Origin: Cladorrhinum sp. PSN259
Taxonomy: Eukaryota > Ascomycota > Sordariomycetes > Sordariales > Podosporaceae
Length of the DNA stretch: 64,000 bases
Assembly: GCA_033725935.1 (NCBI GenBank)
Contig: MU867088.1
Span: forward strand, 371,827 to 435,826
Direction: 5' to 3'
Shown: in pieces, positions 1 to 11,049 of the stretch
Position numbering within the stretch: position 1 is the stretch's first letter
Layout: each line of letters begins with the position of its first letter
The notes under the pieces: model-generated
Told to the model about the DNA's origin: nothing
What the model saw: the letters and a program-made list of their open reading frames with translations, nothing else
The model's database searches: none
Made by a program: the position numbers and the translations under genes

Positions 1-488
1 ACGCATACTTCTTATAATGTAAGTATCACAAAAGGAAAGCAATTTCTTCTAAATGATGATAACACATCTATTTCTTGAAAAGGTGAAAATTTTGGGAGGA
101 GCTCACAGCACCAAGATCTCTGTTCATGCATCATCATCCTTTGCTATCATATCTATGCTACCTTTGCTGCATATGGTTCTTTTTTTCTTCTCCTTTTTAT
201 TACCTCACAGTAAACCCACTTAGTCCTTTCCATGCTTTTAAGTCGCTCTCTTCCTCTTGATTTTCGAGAGGATCGATCCTGCCATCTTAATTTTCCATCA
301 TTAACAGTTCAACGGGATCTACAACAAAAATATGCTTATATACAACCCCTTCCCAACACATATATACCCAAAAATAAATACCTTACTATACAACAACATT
401 CCCATTCTATTCTCCCCGTACGAAGCCCCCCTTTGAGACCAACCCCCCCCCCCCCCCCCACCCCAAAAAAAAAAACCCCTGATTTACT
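1..488. other. left flank, no gene seen
   Basis: No convincing coding region. The stretch is AT-rich and then pyrimidine-rich. It carries a C-homopolymer followed by an A-run near 440-476, just beyond the stop codon of the small minus-strand gene, so its right part is probably that gene's 3' UTR. Confidence 0.5.
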
Positions 489-992
489 TTACTCATCATC
501 ATCATCCTTCCCGTACTGCTCCTCGAGACTGGCCCACATCGCCTGGTCCCTCATCAGCCTCCTCCTCAACCTCATCTGCGCCTCGTACTCGCGCAGCCTG
601 TGGTCCGCCTCCAGCATGCTGCCTAACACCATTCCGGACATTTGGATGTATCTATTTTAACACGGTTAGTCTTTATATATATATGATTATGGATCAGAGA
701 GATAGATAGATAGATAGATAGATGGCATGGCATGGCATGTGCCGAGTTGAAAGGCGGTAAGCAGTGAAATGGTTAAGGAGAGAAAACAGGGAGGGAAAAA
801 AAAAACCAAAAAAAACACAAACACTTTAAACTGTATCGTCAACCCTCTGTACACCGGACTGGCCAGGTACCCGATGCCCCCCAGTATGGCCGTCCCGATT
901 CCCCATTTTATCGCTCCGGAAACGGCGCCCCGCGTGGCCTCCCACGAGGCGTCGACCGCTTCGTTGTGTTTGATTTCGTTTGCTGATGGCAT
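489..992 (-). CDS. small conserved-looking membrane protein, two exons
   Basis: Exons 992-823 and 651-489 join to a 110-residue protein. The intron (822-652, 171 nt) uses donor GTTTGT and acceptor ATAG; this choice restores frame and gives the sequence FKVYIQMSGMVLG across the junction. A hydrophobic, glycine-rich segment around residues 24-45 (WGIGTAILGGIGYLASPVY) and a second weakly hydrophobic stretch (QMSGMVLGSM) are followed by a highly charged tail (EADHRLREYEAQMRLRRRL) ending in an acidic DDDE. Two short membrane segments plus a charged helix recall small mitochondrial inner-membrane proteins of the Rcf2/Rcf3 (HIG1) kind, but I do not recognise it firmly and assign no function. The intron holds GATA and GGCAT tandem repeats. 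Confidence 0.72.
701..739. repeat. GATA and GGCAT microsatellites within an intron
   Basis: Nearly six GATA units (about 701-723) run directly into three GGCAT units (about 723-739). Both lie inside the single intron of the small membrane-protein gene and make it longer than the other introns in this window. Confidence 0.85.
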
Positions 993-1629
993 TTTTTTAT
1001 ATTTAATTTATAATATCTCTTTAAATCTTCTTGTATGTGAAGTTTGTTTGGTTGGGTTGAGGCTGGAAAACTAATGAGTTGGGAAAAATAGAAGAAACCC
1101 TCTTTCTCTCTCTCTTTCAAAAGTGATGGCCCCGCAGCTTCTGTAAAAGGGTTCTCAATTTGCTCGAGTTTTACAAGGTCTTTTTTAAATAAAGGTATCG
1201 TCAACTGCGTCATAAGTTCGTATGTACAGAACGAACTGGGTGGTGTGTTTTTTCGAAACATGCAGGGATGGCGAGAGAGAGAGAGAGAAAGAGAATGTGA
1301 CAAGTTCCTAACCTAGACTAACGAAGCTTTGGCCCTTTTCCCCGAGAAGTCTGGATGGGACAATCATGTCATTGGTGGGGTAAGCCGTTGCAACGGGCAT
1401 GAACCGCCCCCTTTTTCATCGGTTCGCGGGGTCAAAAGCAGAGTTATTTTTCTTAAAGCAAACTTAAGAGTTTCATTCTGCTCTCTTTTTCTTCTTCTTT
1501 TATTATTTTACTGTTTTATGTGCCAAGAGTCTATTCTATCCAAATACAGCTCCAAATACGCTAATGGGCGCTCCGTCAAGACTGAGCCTGTATGCATGTA
1601 CAACACTTCGCCATGACAACACCAACCCC
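993..1629. other. intergenic region, no gene seen
   Basis: Lies between the start of the small membrane-protein gene and the stop of HIS3, both on the minus strand. It must hold the promoter/5' UTR of the former and the 3' UTR of HIS3. It contains GA/CT-rich tracts (for example a GAGA run near 1273-1290). Short ORFs here have no recognisable similarity or splice support. Confidence 0.5.
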
Positions 1630-2381
1630 TTATACACTCAACGTCCCCTTGGTACTCGGTACCTCCCCTTCCTTGCCCGCAACCCTGCTGATAGCCTCCT
1701 TGATCGCAATCGCAAGCGCTTTGAACGCGCTCTCTGCCCTATGGTGATCATTGAACCCCTTCAAGCAATCAACATGCAGCGTTATGCGCGCAGCCTGAGC
1801 GAAACTCTCCATGCAGTGGGGGATCATCTCGCAGCTGAGATCACCAATTTTTTCCCTCTTGAGTCCCAAATCGATGCTGGCGTGCGGCCTGTTTGAGATA
1901 TCCACCACGGCTCTGCTGAGGGCCTCGTCGAGCGGCGCATATGCGTATCCGAATCGCTTGATGCCCGCGGGGGTGCCGAGGGCCTGGTGGAAGGCGTATC
2001 CGAGGGCGATGCAGACATCTTCGGCTGTGTGGTGGTCGTCGACTGTGCAAGCGTGTCAGTAAAAGATCTAATGGTATTGATATTGTAAATGACGTATAAA
2101 AGTTACTGACTGTGCAAATCACCCTTGCAAGCGAGTGCAAGACTCCAGCCTCCGTGCTTGGAAAGAGCATGAAGCATATGATCCAGGAAACCAATTCCAG
2201 TGTTGACGCTGATCGTCTGTGACTTGCTGGACTGGCTGGCATGATCGGAACCACCGAGCAATCGCGCATCGGTCTCTGGAGGGAATGCGCCGCCATCGAG
2301 GTTGAGGGCGATCTGAATCTTGGTCTCGTTGGTGTCGCGCGCAAAGGCGGCCCAGCGGGTTGCAGGCGTCGAGGAGGCCAT
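1630..2381 (-). CDS. HIS3: imidazoleglycerol-phosphate dehydratase
   Basis: Catalyses the dehydration of imidazole glycerol phosphate to imidazole acetol phosphate, a middle step of histidine biosynthesis (EC 4.2.1.19). Exons 2381-2111 and 2042-1630 give 227 residues, close to the roughly 220 of yeast His3. The 68-nt intron (2110-2043, donor GTCAGT, acceptor GCACAG) splits the diagnostic metal-binding motif, and splicing rebuilds DIDDHHTAED-type sequence (here LHIDDHHTAED, about residues 89-99). The other hallmarks are GFLDHMLHALSKHG in exon 1 and the second metal motif FNDHHRAESAFKALA near the C-terminus. The manganese-binding His/Glu residues of both motifs are intact, so the enzyme should be active. 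It is transcribed divergently from LOC1. Identification is secure. Confidence 0.97.
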
Positions 2382-2876
2382 CTTTTGTGTTTTGTAGAGT
2401 TGAACTGGGTAGTCTCTTCGTCCTGCGAATGCGCTGTTGCCTTAATGCTTTCAAGGGAAGTGTATTGATTTTGTTTCTATTTTCTGTTTGCCACTGTCGA
2501 TGCTGACTGTCTCATCATCACCAAAAATTAGCCTCCGCAGTGGTTCCAAGCCCGCGATCGGCCCCACGATAAAAGAATTCATAGAGCCCGCCAATTGACC
2601 CCGCGCTAAGCCAGCAACTGCCCGCCGGCACGTTCAAGTTGCAGCCACAAGCACCCCTGTAATGGCTCCACACTGACATGTTCGATAAGCGCGGAGATAA
2701 GCAATTCGGTCCAAATTTTTTGAACTTTTTGGTCAAGTGGATTGCAGTGAAGCCAAAGAGAAAACGGGTCGTCGATTGGTGAATTGCGCTTGCTGAGCTT
2801 CCAGTTACAAAGCATCAACTCCATCTTCAACAAACTCTCGACGACTCACCCAACGCTACCACATATAAAACACACA
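2382..2876. promoter_or_regulatory. shared divergent promoter region HIS3 / LOC1
   Basis: These 495 bp separate the start codons of HIS3 (-) and LOC1 (+), so both promoters and 5' UTRs must lie here. A run close to AAATTTTTTGAA at about 2714-2726 resembles the A/T-rich RRPE-type element of ribosome-biogenesis promoters, but the match is loose. No firm Gcn4/CPC1 site was found. Confidence 0.5.
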
Positions 2877-3604
2877 ATGGCGCCCACAAGGACGATAAAA
2901 AATAAGCAGGCCGGTCCCAAATCCGGCAGCAAATCCGGCAGCAAATCCGGAGGAAAAGGAGGAGGAAGCAAGACGGGCGGCGGCGTGTCGAAGCCGCGGA
3001 CGGGAGGAGGATCCAAAAAACCAAAGGGACCTATCGTCGCATCGCAGGTCAAGGGCAGACCCAACCTCGCCGGGCTCGACAAGAAGAAGAAGAAGAAGGT
3101 CTACACAGCCAAGGAGCTCGCCATTCCCGAACTCAACATGATTACTCCCGTAGGAGTTACCAAGCCCAAGGGCAAGAAGAAGGGCAAAGTTTTTGCTGAT
3201 GATAGGGTTCGTGTTTTTTTCTTTTTTCTACACACCACCTACACCCTCATTTTTTTAAAAAAAATATTCTAACGTTCCGGGTGTTAAAGGAAAGCATGAG
3301 CACGATCCTAGCAATCGTCCAAGCCGAGAAGGAGGGAGCCATCGAGTCCAAGCTGATCAAGGCGAGAAAAATGGAGGAGATCCGCGAGGCGCGTCGCGTC
3401 GAGGCAGAGAAGAAGGAGGAAGAGCGCAAAGCTAAGCTCGAGGAAACCAAGGAGACGCTGCGGAAGAGGAGGAAGAGAGACGAGAAGCAAAAGGGCAAGG
3501 GGGATGATGTTGATGCTGTCAATGTCAAGGAGCTGGCTTCGTCGGGGACTAAGGCTGCTAAGTCAAAGTCTGGTAAGAAGAGGGTCTCTTTTGCTGCCGA
3601 GTAA
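2877..3604 (+). CDS. LOC1: 60S ribosomal subunit assembly/export protein LOC1
   Basis: Two exons, 2877-3206 and 3290-3604, separated by an 83-nt intron (donor GTTCGT, acceptor AAAG), encode 214 residues; yeast Loc1 has about 204. The protein is extremely basic: an N-terminal Gly/Ser/Lys-rich region with repeated GSKSG units, a central KKKKKKVYTAKELAIPELN segment, and a C-terminal Glu/Arg/Lys-rich helix likely to form a coiled coil, ending KKRVSFAAE. This architecture (low-complexity basic head, conserved VYTxKEL...LN block, charged helix) is that of fungal Loc1. In yeast Loc1 is a nucleolar RNA-binding protein needed for early 60S assembly and for mRNA localisation. The start ATG has no competing upstream in-frame ATG close by. 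Confidence 0.88.
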
Positions 3605-4070
3605 TAGGGGGTTAAAGGAGAGAGAGAGGATTTCTTTTGCTGGGGGTGTTTTGATATCAAGAATGGCAGGCATTTATTTGTGTGTGTGGCATTGGCGGGC
3701 GTTTTTGGCGTTGGCAAAGGGGAAATAAAAATTTGGGGGAACTTTTTTCTCGAAAGATACCAAATCGGCAGCAGCAGCCGTCATCTCTACAGACGGCGAG
3801 CACCGGGATATAGTATATAAGCGAATCATTTTTTCTTGTATATATCTTAATGCAGGGGTCAATACCAGGTCTTGTGCTCAAAGCTGCCTTTATTTCTCAA
3901 GTTCGATTTTGTTTGTGAGAAGGTATATATATATGCATTGATAACTATCATGTACAGAAAATCGTCTATGAACGGACGCCGCCGAACTTGGTAATTATAC
4001 CCTTTATGATGACGCCCAGTCTATGGCATAATCTAACAAACATCTATTACTTCTTGACATCTCATCTGTC
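3605..4070. other. convergent intergenic region, 3' UTRs
   Basis: Lies between the stop codons of LOC1 (+) and the alpha/beta hydrolase gene (-). AT-rich with a TATATATA run near 3924-3933. No coding signal seen; it presumably holds the two convergent 3' UTRs. Confidence 0.55.
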
Positions 4071-5770
4071 TTACAACAGTTGAAGCTTCCTCCTCGTCGC
4101 AACAAACTCACTCACTGACTCGATACCATTCAACTTGGCGTTCGAATCAGGAGTGATAGCATCGAGATCAATCTCGGAAACCATGGCACTCAAAAAGTTG
4201 TAAATCTAAAACAACAAATCAAGTCAGCCACATTGTAAATGAAAAGAAAAGGGGGTGGTGGGTGGGGGATATTTTCAAAAGCTCCATACCGGCTTAGGGA
4301 ACCACCTTCCGCCTCCAGCTTCGAACCACGACAAGTGTCCACCAAGCGAAGTCGTGCAGAGGACTGTGTGAGGGTTCTGCTTGAACTCTTCGTAGGGGAG
4401 CGCGTCCGATACGGCTATGGGGTCGTCAAGTGCCGAAATAGCGAGGAAGGGTATCCTGATCGCCAGGACTGCATCAGAGGAAGATGCATCGCGGTAGTAA
4501 GCTGTTTCTGTTGGATACCCCCAAATAACAGTTCTATTTAAATAAGGACTTTATTAATTATCATGCCCCCCGCTGAAGGCTTTCATTAGAGTTGGTTGAA
4601 AAAACTTACTGAACAGCTCGATCAAACTCATGAATGTACGTCACACCCTCAATTCTTTCAAAATCAAGCTTGGAAGTCTTGAGTAACTCTTCCTTGTGGT
4701 TGGCGATGAGCTTCTTGAGGCTGTTCCCCATAGTCTTGGAGTAGACGTGTTTCCCGAGGACTGTTCTCTGAAGCGCCTTGTTGGAGATCTCCAGGTCGAA
4801 GGGATTGCCGACTGATATGGCGGCTTTGAGCTCGCAGCTGGCGCCTTCTTCGCCTACATACTGTATTATACATGTTAGATTTCTTAAACAAACCACAGGA
4901 CAGAATATACAGAATGTGACAAAAAAAGAAGAAGAAAAAAAAAGGGGGGGGGGGGGGGGGGCCGTATGAACTTACGTTTGTCAAGATATTTGCTCCCAAC
5001 GAGAAGCCAACGGCAAATAGGGGCCGATTAGGGAACGTCTTCCTCGCCCACTTGACAAACTATTATGTTTATACTCATCAGCATGACACCCAAAACCACA
5101 TTATTTAAGTCAACAACAAAAAAAAACCACAAACCAGTCTCAAATCCCAAGTAGCCCTAGCATTAAACAACACACCGCTAGTAATCTTGCTATTCGCGCA
5201 GCCCCTAGCATTCACGACGCAAACCTCCCATTTTTGACTCCTCGTACTACTACTCTCACCTTCCTTCTTCTTCTGTTGTTGCTGTAAGAAGGGAGCAACC
5301 CCGCACCTCAAATAAACCTCGTGGCTTCCCCCCGACAACCCGTGCAGCGCAATCAGCATCGGTCTCTTGTCATCGCTCCCCCTTTCCAGCGCTCCTAACC
5401 CTTCCTCGCTAAAGTAGCCAGTCCTGGGCGGTAACTCTGCGTCCGTTTTCTCCTCCTCCTCCTCACGAGGAGGATCAACAACAAAATCGACCGCGAAGCT
5501 CCCTGCTACGGGTGATTCGGCGTCACGGCCCGCGTGGAATATTTTCCGCTTGTAGTGGACTGGGGGACCATGGTCTTTGACTGCCGTCCAGAACGTCTGG
5601 AGGTGGCCGTTGAACAGTAAGGGATTCAAGTGGCAGGGAGGGACCGAGGACTCGACGAGTTTGAGCAGGTCGGTTTTTGTTGTTGTTGAGTCGACGCCAT
5701 CTTTTTTGGTGAGAGTTAATGGGGTGGGTGAGTGCGTGAATGATACTTTGGCGTGACCGAGCCAGTCCAT
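4071..5770 (-). CDS. alpha/beta hydrolase, EEB1/EHT1/YheT-type ester synthase or esterase
   Basis: Five exons (5770-5135, 5059-4976, 4860-4610, 4533-4290, 4205-4071) give 449 residues, the usual family size. Splicing was fixed by frame: exon 3 to 4 yields VQTVIWGYPTETAYYRDASS and exon 4 to 5 yields WFPKPIYNFLSAM. The family signature LNPLLFNGHLQT is at residues 48-59, the nucleophile elbow GFSLGAN at 230-236 (Ser232), the acid in ALDDPI at about 360-361, and the catalytic His in GGHLSWFE (His390), so the triad looks complete. Yeast Eht1/Eeb1 make and hydrolyse medium-chain fatty acid ethyl esters; plant relatives are called EMB8. A Glu-rich insertion (EEEEEK) near residue 100 looks lineage-specific. 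Which yeast paralogue it matches cannot be told. Confidence 0.93.
4944..4962. repeat. poly-G run inside an intron
   Basis: An uninterrupted run of about 19 G on the + strand (C on the transcript), preceded by an A/GAA-rich tract, within the intron between exons 2 and 3 of the alpha/beta hydrolase gene. On the transcript it forms a long pyrimidine tract soon after the donor. Confidence 0.85.
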
Positions 5771-6557
5771 TTTCAGTCTGGGGAAGAGGTGACGGGCGGG
5801 GCGTAACAGAGACAGTTTGGAAATTCGGGAAGAAGAGTTTGAGGATGTAAAGAGAAAATTAATCGTGTTTTTGTTTTTTTAATTCGTATATGATTTCGCC
5901 TTCTTGAGAGTGTTGAATAAAGCAACCGAGGTTCGTCGTGGTTTTGTTACAGACCGGACAAGGTAATTACCGGTAGCCAAGGTAAATTGTGAGACAGCAA
6001 CCAAGCTCGGAGATAACTGACGTGACACAAAAACACCGGAATAGCCTAACAGGACCAGTTTATAAACAGAAAACAATCAAGGTTTCCCCTCGTCATAAAG
6101 AAGCTTAAATTTCGCAAGGGATCCAAAATCAGGAACAGGGGACAAAACAAGGTTACAATGACGGATGTGGGATACGACTGCCGAGGCACCGGGCCTAGCC
6201 ACTTATACCGGCTTAGTGGGGCACATATCTCAGCCGTCTTGTCATGGAGGAGGTTTCCTGAAAGAAGCCATCCATTTACTGCATGTACACGTACGAAACT
6301 CAACAAAATGCTTTATATCACCTACTCGTCTCTTTATACAGACATTGGCCATAAGACCGTAGGTTCATAATACTACAGAACATCTAATATTTCTTAAGCT
6401 CATTATCTTTTGCCTTCGCATCCCACCGTTCCTTTAATTACATCGTACAGAACCTCCATACATATCGTCTTGATTTCTTATTTCATTCCTCTTCTCAAGT
6501 TCCCCATTGCACTGCCCTTCTCTGATCTCCATGATGGCAGCATCTGCAACGAGCAGC
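5771..6557. other. intergenic region, no gene seen
   Basis: Upstream of the alpha/beta hydrolase start and downstream of the M/P-rich ORF. Short ORFs exist on both strands but none shows recognisable similarity or convincing splice sites. It probably contains the hydrolase promoter. Confidence 0.45.
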
Positions 6558-7034
6558 TTACATCCCTCTCCGGCGACTCTGCTCCCAAATCCATCGGTTC
6601 CCGCCGCTCATCACCCATTTAGCGCGGTCAGCCTGTTCTGTCTGCAAGTTTCGGAACAAGCCCTGTAGATCGTGAGGATTGAATGGAAGCTGCAGGTCCA
6701 AATCGAATGTGGGTAGGGGATTCATCCGTGGTTCTGAATGCATCGTTGGTCCTGAATGCATAGTTGAAACTGAATTCATACTGGGTACTGGATGTGGTGG
6801 TTGCATCATCGGTGGTCCTGAATGCATTGGTGGCTGAGAATACATCGTCGGTACTGAAGGCATGATTGGCTCTGAGTACATAGTTGAGACTGAATTCATG
6901 GTGGGAACTGGATGTGCTGGTTGCATCATTGGTCCTGAATACATTGGTGGTTGCGAATACATCGGTGGCTGCAAATACATCGGAGGCTGCAAATACATCG
7001 GTGGTACGAAAGACATCGTTGGAGCTGAATGCAT
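6558..7034 (-). CDS. Met/Pro-rich ORF in frame after the zinc-knuckle stop codon
   Basis: A 158-codon ORF whose first ATG is at 7034. It lies in the same frame as, and is open all the way back to, the TAG (7112-7110) of the upstream zinc-knuckle gene. The N-terminal two thirds is built of short repeats (variants of PPMYSQ, TMHSGP, PTMNSVST). The C-terminal end (DLQGLFRNLQTEQADRAKW, then a basic tail) has ordinary complexity and looks protein-like. It could be a separate short gene, a C-terminal extension reached by stop readthrough, or an alternative 3' exon. Alternatively it is 3' UTR that happens to be open because the repeats lack stops. I recognise no family. Confidence 0.3.
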   Translation of the reverse strand: MHSAPTMSFVPPMYLQPPMYLQPPMYSQPPMYSGPMMQPAHPVPTMNSVSTMYSEPIMPSVPTMYSQPPMHSGPPMMQPPHPVPSMNSVSTMHSGPTMHSEPRMNPLPTFDLDLQLPFNPHDLQGLFRNLQTEQADRAKWVMSGGNRWIWEQSRRRGM

Positions 7035-7109
7035 CGTTCCTGTTGACTGGATCGCTGGCGGTAAATATATCGATGGTTCGGATGGCTTGCTATGATTCTG
7101 TCCCGGCCC

Positions 7110-9359
7110 CTAATTACGGTTCGAAAAGCCACCTCTGCCTCTGTTACTACCTCCTCCACCACCATGACGTCCTCTACCACCACCACCACCATGACCGCCG
7201 CCGCTGTGGCGGTTTCGAGTTGAGTGTCGGGGCGGCTCTGGCGCTTGATATCCCAGAGAAGGAGGAGGAGCTGGTCCTGAAGGATAGGAAGGCGGGGGCG
7301 GTTTGGGTGGGAGACCGTGGGGCAAGGGAGGGCCCGGTCTTGAATTGCCGCTGGTGTCGTTGCGGTACCCGTTGCTGTTATCATCCCTCTGTCCAAAATT
7401 ACCCATCTTGAAGGTGCCGTTACCCGCTACCTTGGCCTTCTTCTGGACAGCCGGCTGGATGAACTCATCGTCATCATCGTCGTCATCGGACTCAAAGTGA
7501 ATGTGCTGACGAGGCACAATGCTCTTCCCTAGGTCGGGTCTGCCATCCACCGTCCGGCCCATAGGCTTCGGCGGCTCTGCTCTGTAAGCGATCGCTATCT
7601 CAGTAGAGCTAGGATCGACATACTGCATTGCGTTTTCCAACGTCCACGGGTTCTTCTCTTTCTGCTCCGAGGGAGCGAGCCCACAATCACCGCCGTAGTG
7701 GCCCTGCTTTCCACAATTGTAACAGTACATGGGCACGGCCTGCACCTTGTGAGGCTTGCCCATGTTGGGTTGGAAGTTACGCACAAGCTCGGGGCATGTG
7801 TCCTCGAGGTGACCTTTGGACGCGCAGATCTTGCATTCCATTTCCTCTTCTGCCATCTTGAGCTTTTCCCTGCAGCCCTTTGGCTCGTGTCCCATTCCGT
7901 TACACTTCGTGCAGCGAACGCGCGTGGGACACATCCAGGCGGGATGGTCCTCGCCGCAAAACCTGCATTGCACTTCTGGGCAATCGGCCGTATTGTGTTG
8001 GGTCGTTGCGCAAAAGACGCAAAAGGTCGCGTCAGGTGCGAGACCAGGGAACCACCGATCTCTGCACTGGAGCTCATATTCGCTGTGTGCGACTGGAGGT
8101 AGCTGTTTGTCTTGGGCGTCTTCCATGGGGGCGTCGGGATTCATGGTGACGGCGTTGTGGTTTTCTTCGCTTTGAGCGTCCTGGTGTTGTGGTTGTTGTT
8201 GTTGCTGAGATTGAGCGTCGAAAATTTGTGCCAGGAGATGACCTTTATGCTGCACGTACGCGCCTGCTGTTCGCCGAGCCGCCGCAGTGCTTTTCTTGAG
8301 CAGTCCGATCGTTCCTACCCAGCGACAGTACTCATCCGCCAGCCTGTTGCGTTCTCTGGAGGTCGCAACTTTCACCTTGGTCGGGTTCAGCTGCTCCAGA
8401 TCGCCACACCAGTTCAAAAACAAATCCTGCCAGGCCTGTTCCTCGTAGGGCTTGATGTTTTCTGTTTGATCACTGGGTGGTGCCGGTGGCAGGATCAATG
8501 GGTCCATGTCTGCGGAATCAGCCTTTTTTGCACCTGATTTTGAACCGGTCTTGCTGTTTTCCACATTGACCGCTGCAGCTGGCTCTGCAGTGGAAGTTGA
8601 GTCGGCAGGAGAGTTTGGTTCTGAGGAAAGAGCTCGCGACAGCATCTCCTTCAGCTTCTCGGCATTCAACTCGATTTTTTCGCAAGCTTGCAAACCAGCA
8701 GTCAACGACAGCGGATTGATATGCTTTCGCTGTTTTAACCACCCCGTCCACGCTGCCTTCAAGAATGTCGCATCTTGTATTCTGTCGTGGTTTTTGTTCA
8801 AACTCATGAGTTTGATGCAAAAGCCTTCAAACCTGCTTTCCCAAGAGCGTGCGCGCTTCATTTTTGTGTAATTGGGATAGCCTTCAGGCATTACCAGTTT
8901 CTCAAATTCACCCTCCAACGGACCCTCTGATGGCTTCTCGACTTCATCGTTGGGCTTGAGCTGCTCATCAACTTCATCCTCTTCCTTGGGCTTTCCCTGA
9001 ACCTCAAGTTCAGGCTTCGGCTCAGACTTAGACTCATGCTCAGGCTTTGGCGCAACCTTATTGAAAATCTCATGAAGAGTAAGCTGCCGTAACGGCTTCT
9101 TCAGTGATGGAAAAGAGGTCCTCAGACCACTGTTCACGCCGCCATTCCAGCCACTGTGCGATACGACGGCCTTCTCCGAGCCTTCATCCTTGGAGTCACT
9201 AATCTCCCCTTCGTCCCGTTCGTCGGCCTCGTCGGCGCTCGCAGCTCCCTCACCAACTCTCGCCCTTTTTCTTGAAAGAGAACTTCCTTCTGGACTTGAC
9301 GGTTCGTCTTCTGAAGGTGAACGTTTCCTCGCACCAGGTTGTGACGTTGCCGCATCCAT
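7110..9359 (-). CDS. CCHC zinc-knuckle protein, AIR1/AIR2-like
   Basis: Intronless, 749 residues from the first in-frame ATG at 9359 (context GCCATGG; the frame is open further upstream but without an ATG). The N-terminal half is acidic and disordered with an LPPAPPSDQ-type linker. Residues about 445-600 carry five zinc knuckles: CVFCATTQHNTADC, CRFCGEDHPAWMC (one residue short), CTKCNGMGHEPKGC, CKICASKGHLEDTC and, after a gap, CYNCGKQGHYGGDC. An acidic patch (SDDDDDDDE) and a Pro-rich, then Gly/Arg-rich RGG-like tail follow. Five tandem knuckles are the hallmark of Air1/Air2, RNA-binding subunits of the TRAMP polyadenylation complex that feeds the nuclear exosome; the long flanks are typical of filamentous fungi. 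The AIR assignment is likely but not proven. Confidence 0.88.
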   Translation of the reverse strand: MDAATSQPGARKRSPSEDEPSSPEGSSLSRKRARVGEGAASADEADERDEGEISDSKDEGSEKAVVSHSGWNGGVNSGLRTSFPSLKKPLRQLTLHEIFNKVAPKPEHESKSEPKPELEVQGKPKEEDEVDEQLKPNDEVEKPSEGPLEGEFEKLVMPEGYPNYTKMKRARSWESRFEGFCIKLMSLNKNHDRIQDATFLKAAWTGWLKQRKHINPLSLTAGLQACEKIELNAEKLKEMLSRALSSEPNSPADSTSTAEPAAAVNVENSKTGSKSGAKKADSADMDPLILPPAPPSDQTENIKPYEEQAWQDLFLNWCGDLEQLNPTKVKVATSRERNRLADEYCRWVGTIGLLKKSTAAARRTAGAYVQHKGHLLAQIFDAQSQQQQQPQHQDAQSEENHNAVTMNPDAPMEDAQDKQLPPVAHSEYELQCRDRWFPGLAPDATFCVFCATTQHNTADCPEVQCRFCGEDHPAWMCPTRVRCTKCNGMGHEPKGCREKLKMAEEEMECKICASKGHLEDTCPELVRNFQPNMGKPHKVQAVPMYCYNCGKQGHYGGDCGLAPSEQKEKNPWTLENAMQYVDPSSTEIAIAYRAEPPKPMGRTVDGRPDLGKSIVPRQHIHFESDDDDDDDEFIQPAVQKKAKVAGNGTFKMGNFGQRDDNSNGYRNDTSGNSRPGPPLPHGLPPKPPPPSYPSGPAPPPSLGYQAPEPPRHSTRNRHSGGGHGGGGGRGRHGGGGGSNRGRGGFSNRN

Positions 9360-11049
9360 GGCTCCCAAACCAGTCGTTCGCCTCCTGGTCGAAATAATAT
9401 CTCGATTTCCCACAAGAATTATAATAGCAATAAGAGAGATCTACAGCGAGTGGCTGCGCGATGATAAAAATAGCTCAGAAGCAACGATGTCGATGATTTG
9501 AGGCGTCTTGTTGTAATAAAACACATTTGCCTTTTGACGCGCCCAGGCCATCTCAACTCTCAAAGCAGCATGTCGAAAAAAAGTTGTATTGAGCAAATCC
9601 CTGTTGGGCGCCAAGAATACCGTGCATCAAGGTAACAATTACTTGGCCCGAATTGGAAATTTCCACAAGTGATATTGTACGGATGTCCAGATCCCTAACC
9701 CCAAAAATACCTCCCAACAAGCAGCAGTTGGGTCTTACACAGCCATCTCTGGCCGCGTCCAATTTCCTGTTTTGCTGCATGAGCAGAAAAGACAGATTGG
9801 TAAAGATGGATGCACGGCGTACACATGTACCGATACGGTATGACAGTCCAGACTCGAAAGTTTCCAGGCAGTCCCGGGAACATGTGGAGCGCAAAAGTAA
9901 AGATGCTGGTTCCATTGTTAGCACGCTATCGGCGATATCAGCAGAGAAGCGAGATCAATGGCCAGATGGGAACCCTGGCATCCGCTGACCTGGTCAAATG
10001 CCAGGCAATTTTGATGGGCAATTTCCAAAAAAATGTTAGTGTTCAACGTCCCGAGACCGCAAGAGCTTCAGGTGGATTCTCCTCTCTAATCTCCGGGATG
10101 TCGTTGCAGTGGAGGCACCCTGATTCTTCGATCGCTCCACGTTTTTTTTTGGGGAGTGGCATTTCTGGCCAGATTGCCACCTGTGCAAAGATGGTAGAAC
10201 TATTCTCCAGTTCTGTCCGTGTGTGCCGCTGCCACTTGCAACCACCAAACTGTGAGCCGTCGTCATCTCTGCTTCTGCGTCACTCGTTTTCCTTGGTAAA
10301 CATTGTAAACATCCGTAATTCTTGTTTTGTTTGGTTGTCATTTGTTTGTTGTCTGTGTGCATTTGCAATTCCATCCAGCAGCTGAGGGCGTTTATTTGAC
10401 ACAAGCAGCTAGGCCTGGGACCCAGGACGTGAATTCGTATCGAATCAATTGAATGGGAAATCCCATCATCCCGTCGCAAAAAAAAGTAACAGTCAGTCAG
10501 GGGGTCGCGCCCACTGCGTATACGCCTACCTTTTGACCAAGTCTCCGCTCTCCCTCTCTCGAGACTCCATCAACCGATCCCCGTCCCGACACGACCGAAC
10601 CCCGACTTTGCCAGTTTGGGATCATCATTCATTCTCGACACCCAGCCCGCGGAGCCCGGCGATCTGGAAGAGAAGTTATTTTTCACCCATCCTCGACGCC
10701 CCCAAGATCCCTAAACATACAACTGGCCGCAGCTCTGCGTTTCAGGAGTACTGTGACATCATCCCGCAACGTTCCGGCAGCAGAATTCAAACACATCGTG
10801 TGACCACTCTGTTCGACACCCACACATCGAAAAGCAGAACCACCGTCTCCGTCTCCGTCCCCGACCACCTCGCCGAGCACATCGCCATCGTCGCCGCATT
10901 TTTATTTACGTAGCCAGCTCGGTTCGTGTCGCACGCACATCGCGGCGACCACCACCGCCAAACTGTCTTCCCCAATCCTCCTCTCCCGCACCATCGCCTA
11001 CGACGCGGGCACAAACCCGCCTCCGCGTCGTGGGACATTACACGGAAAT
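9360..11049. other. divergent intergenic region between zinc-knuckle and ORM genes
   Basis: About 1.7 kb between two divergent start codons. The last 500 bp before the ORM start (10,550-11,049) is C-rich with CT tracts, like a Sordariales 5' UTR/promoter. ORFs in this part have no recognisable similarity. Nothing else identified. Confidence 0.5.

Noticed and set aside
9360..9413. Upstream extension of the zinc-knuckle protein
   Set aside because: The frame is open upstream of 9359 but begins with GTG, not ATG; the first ATG, with good context, is at 9359.
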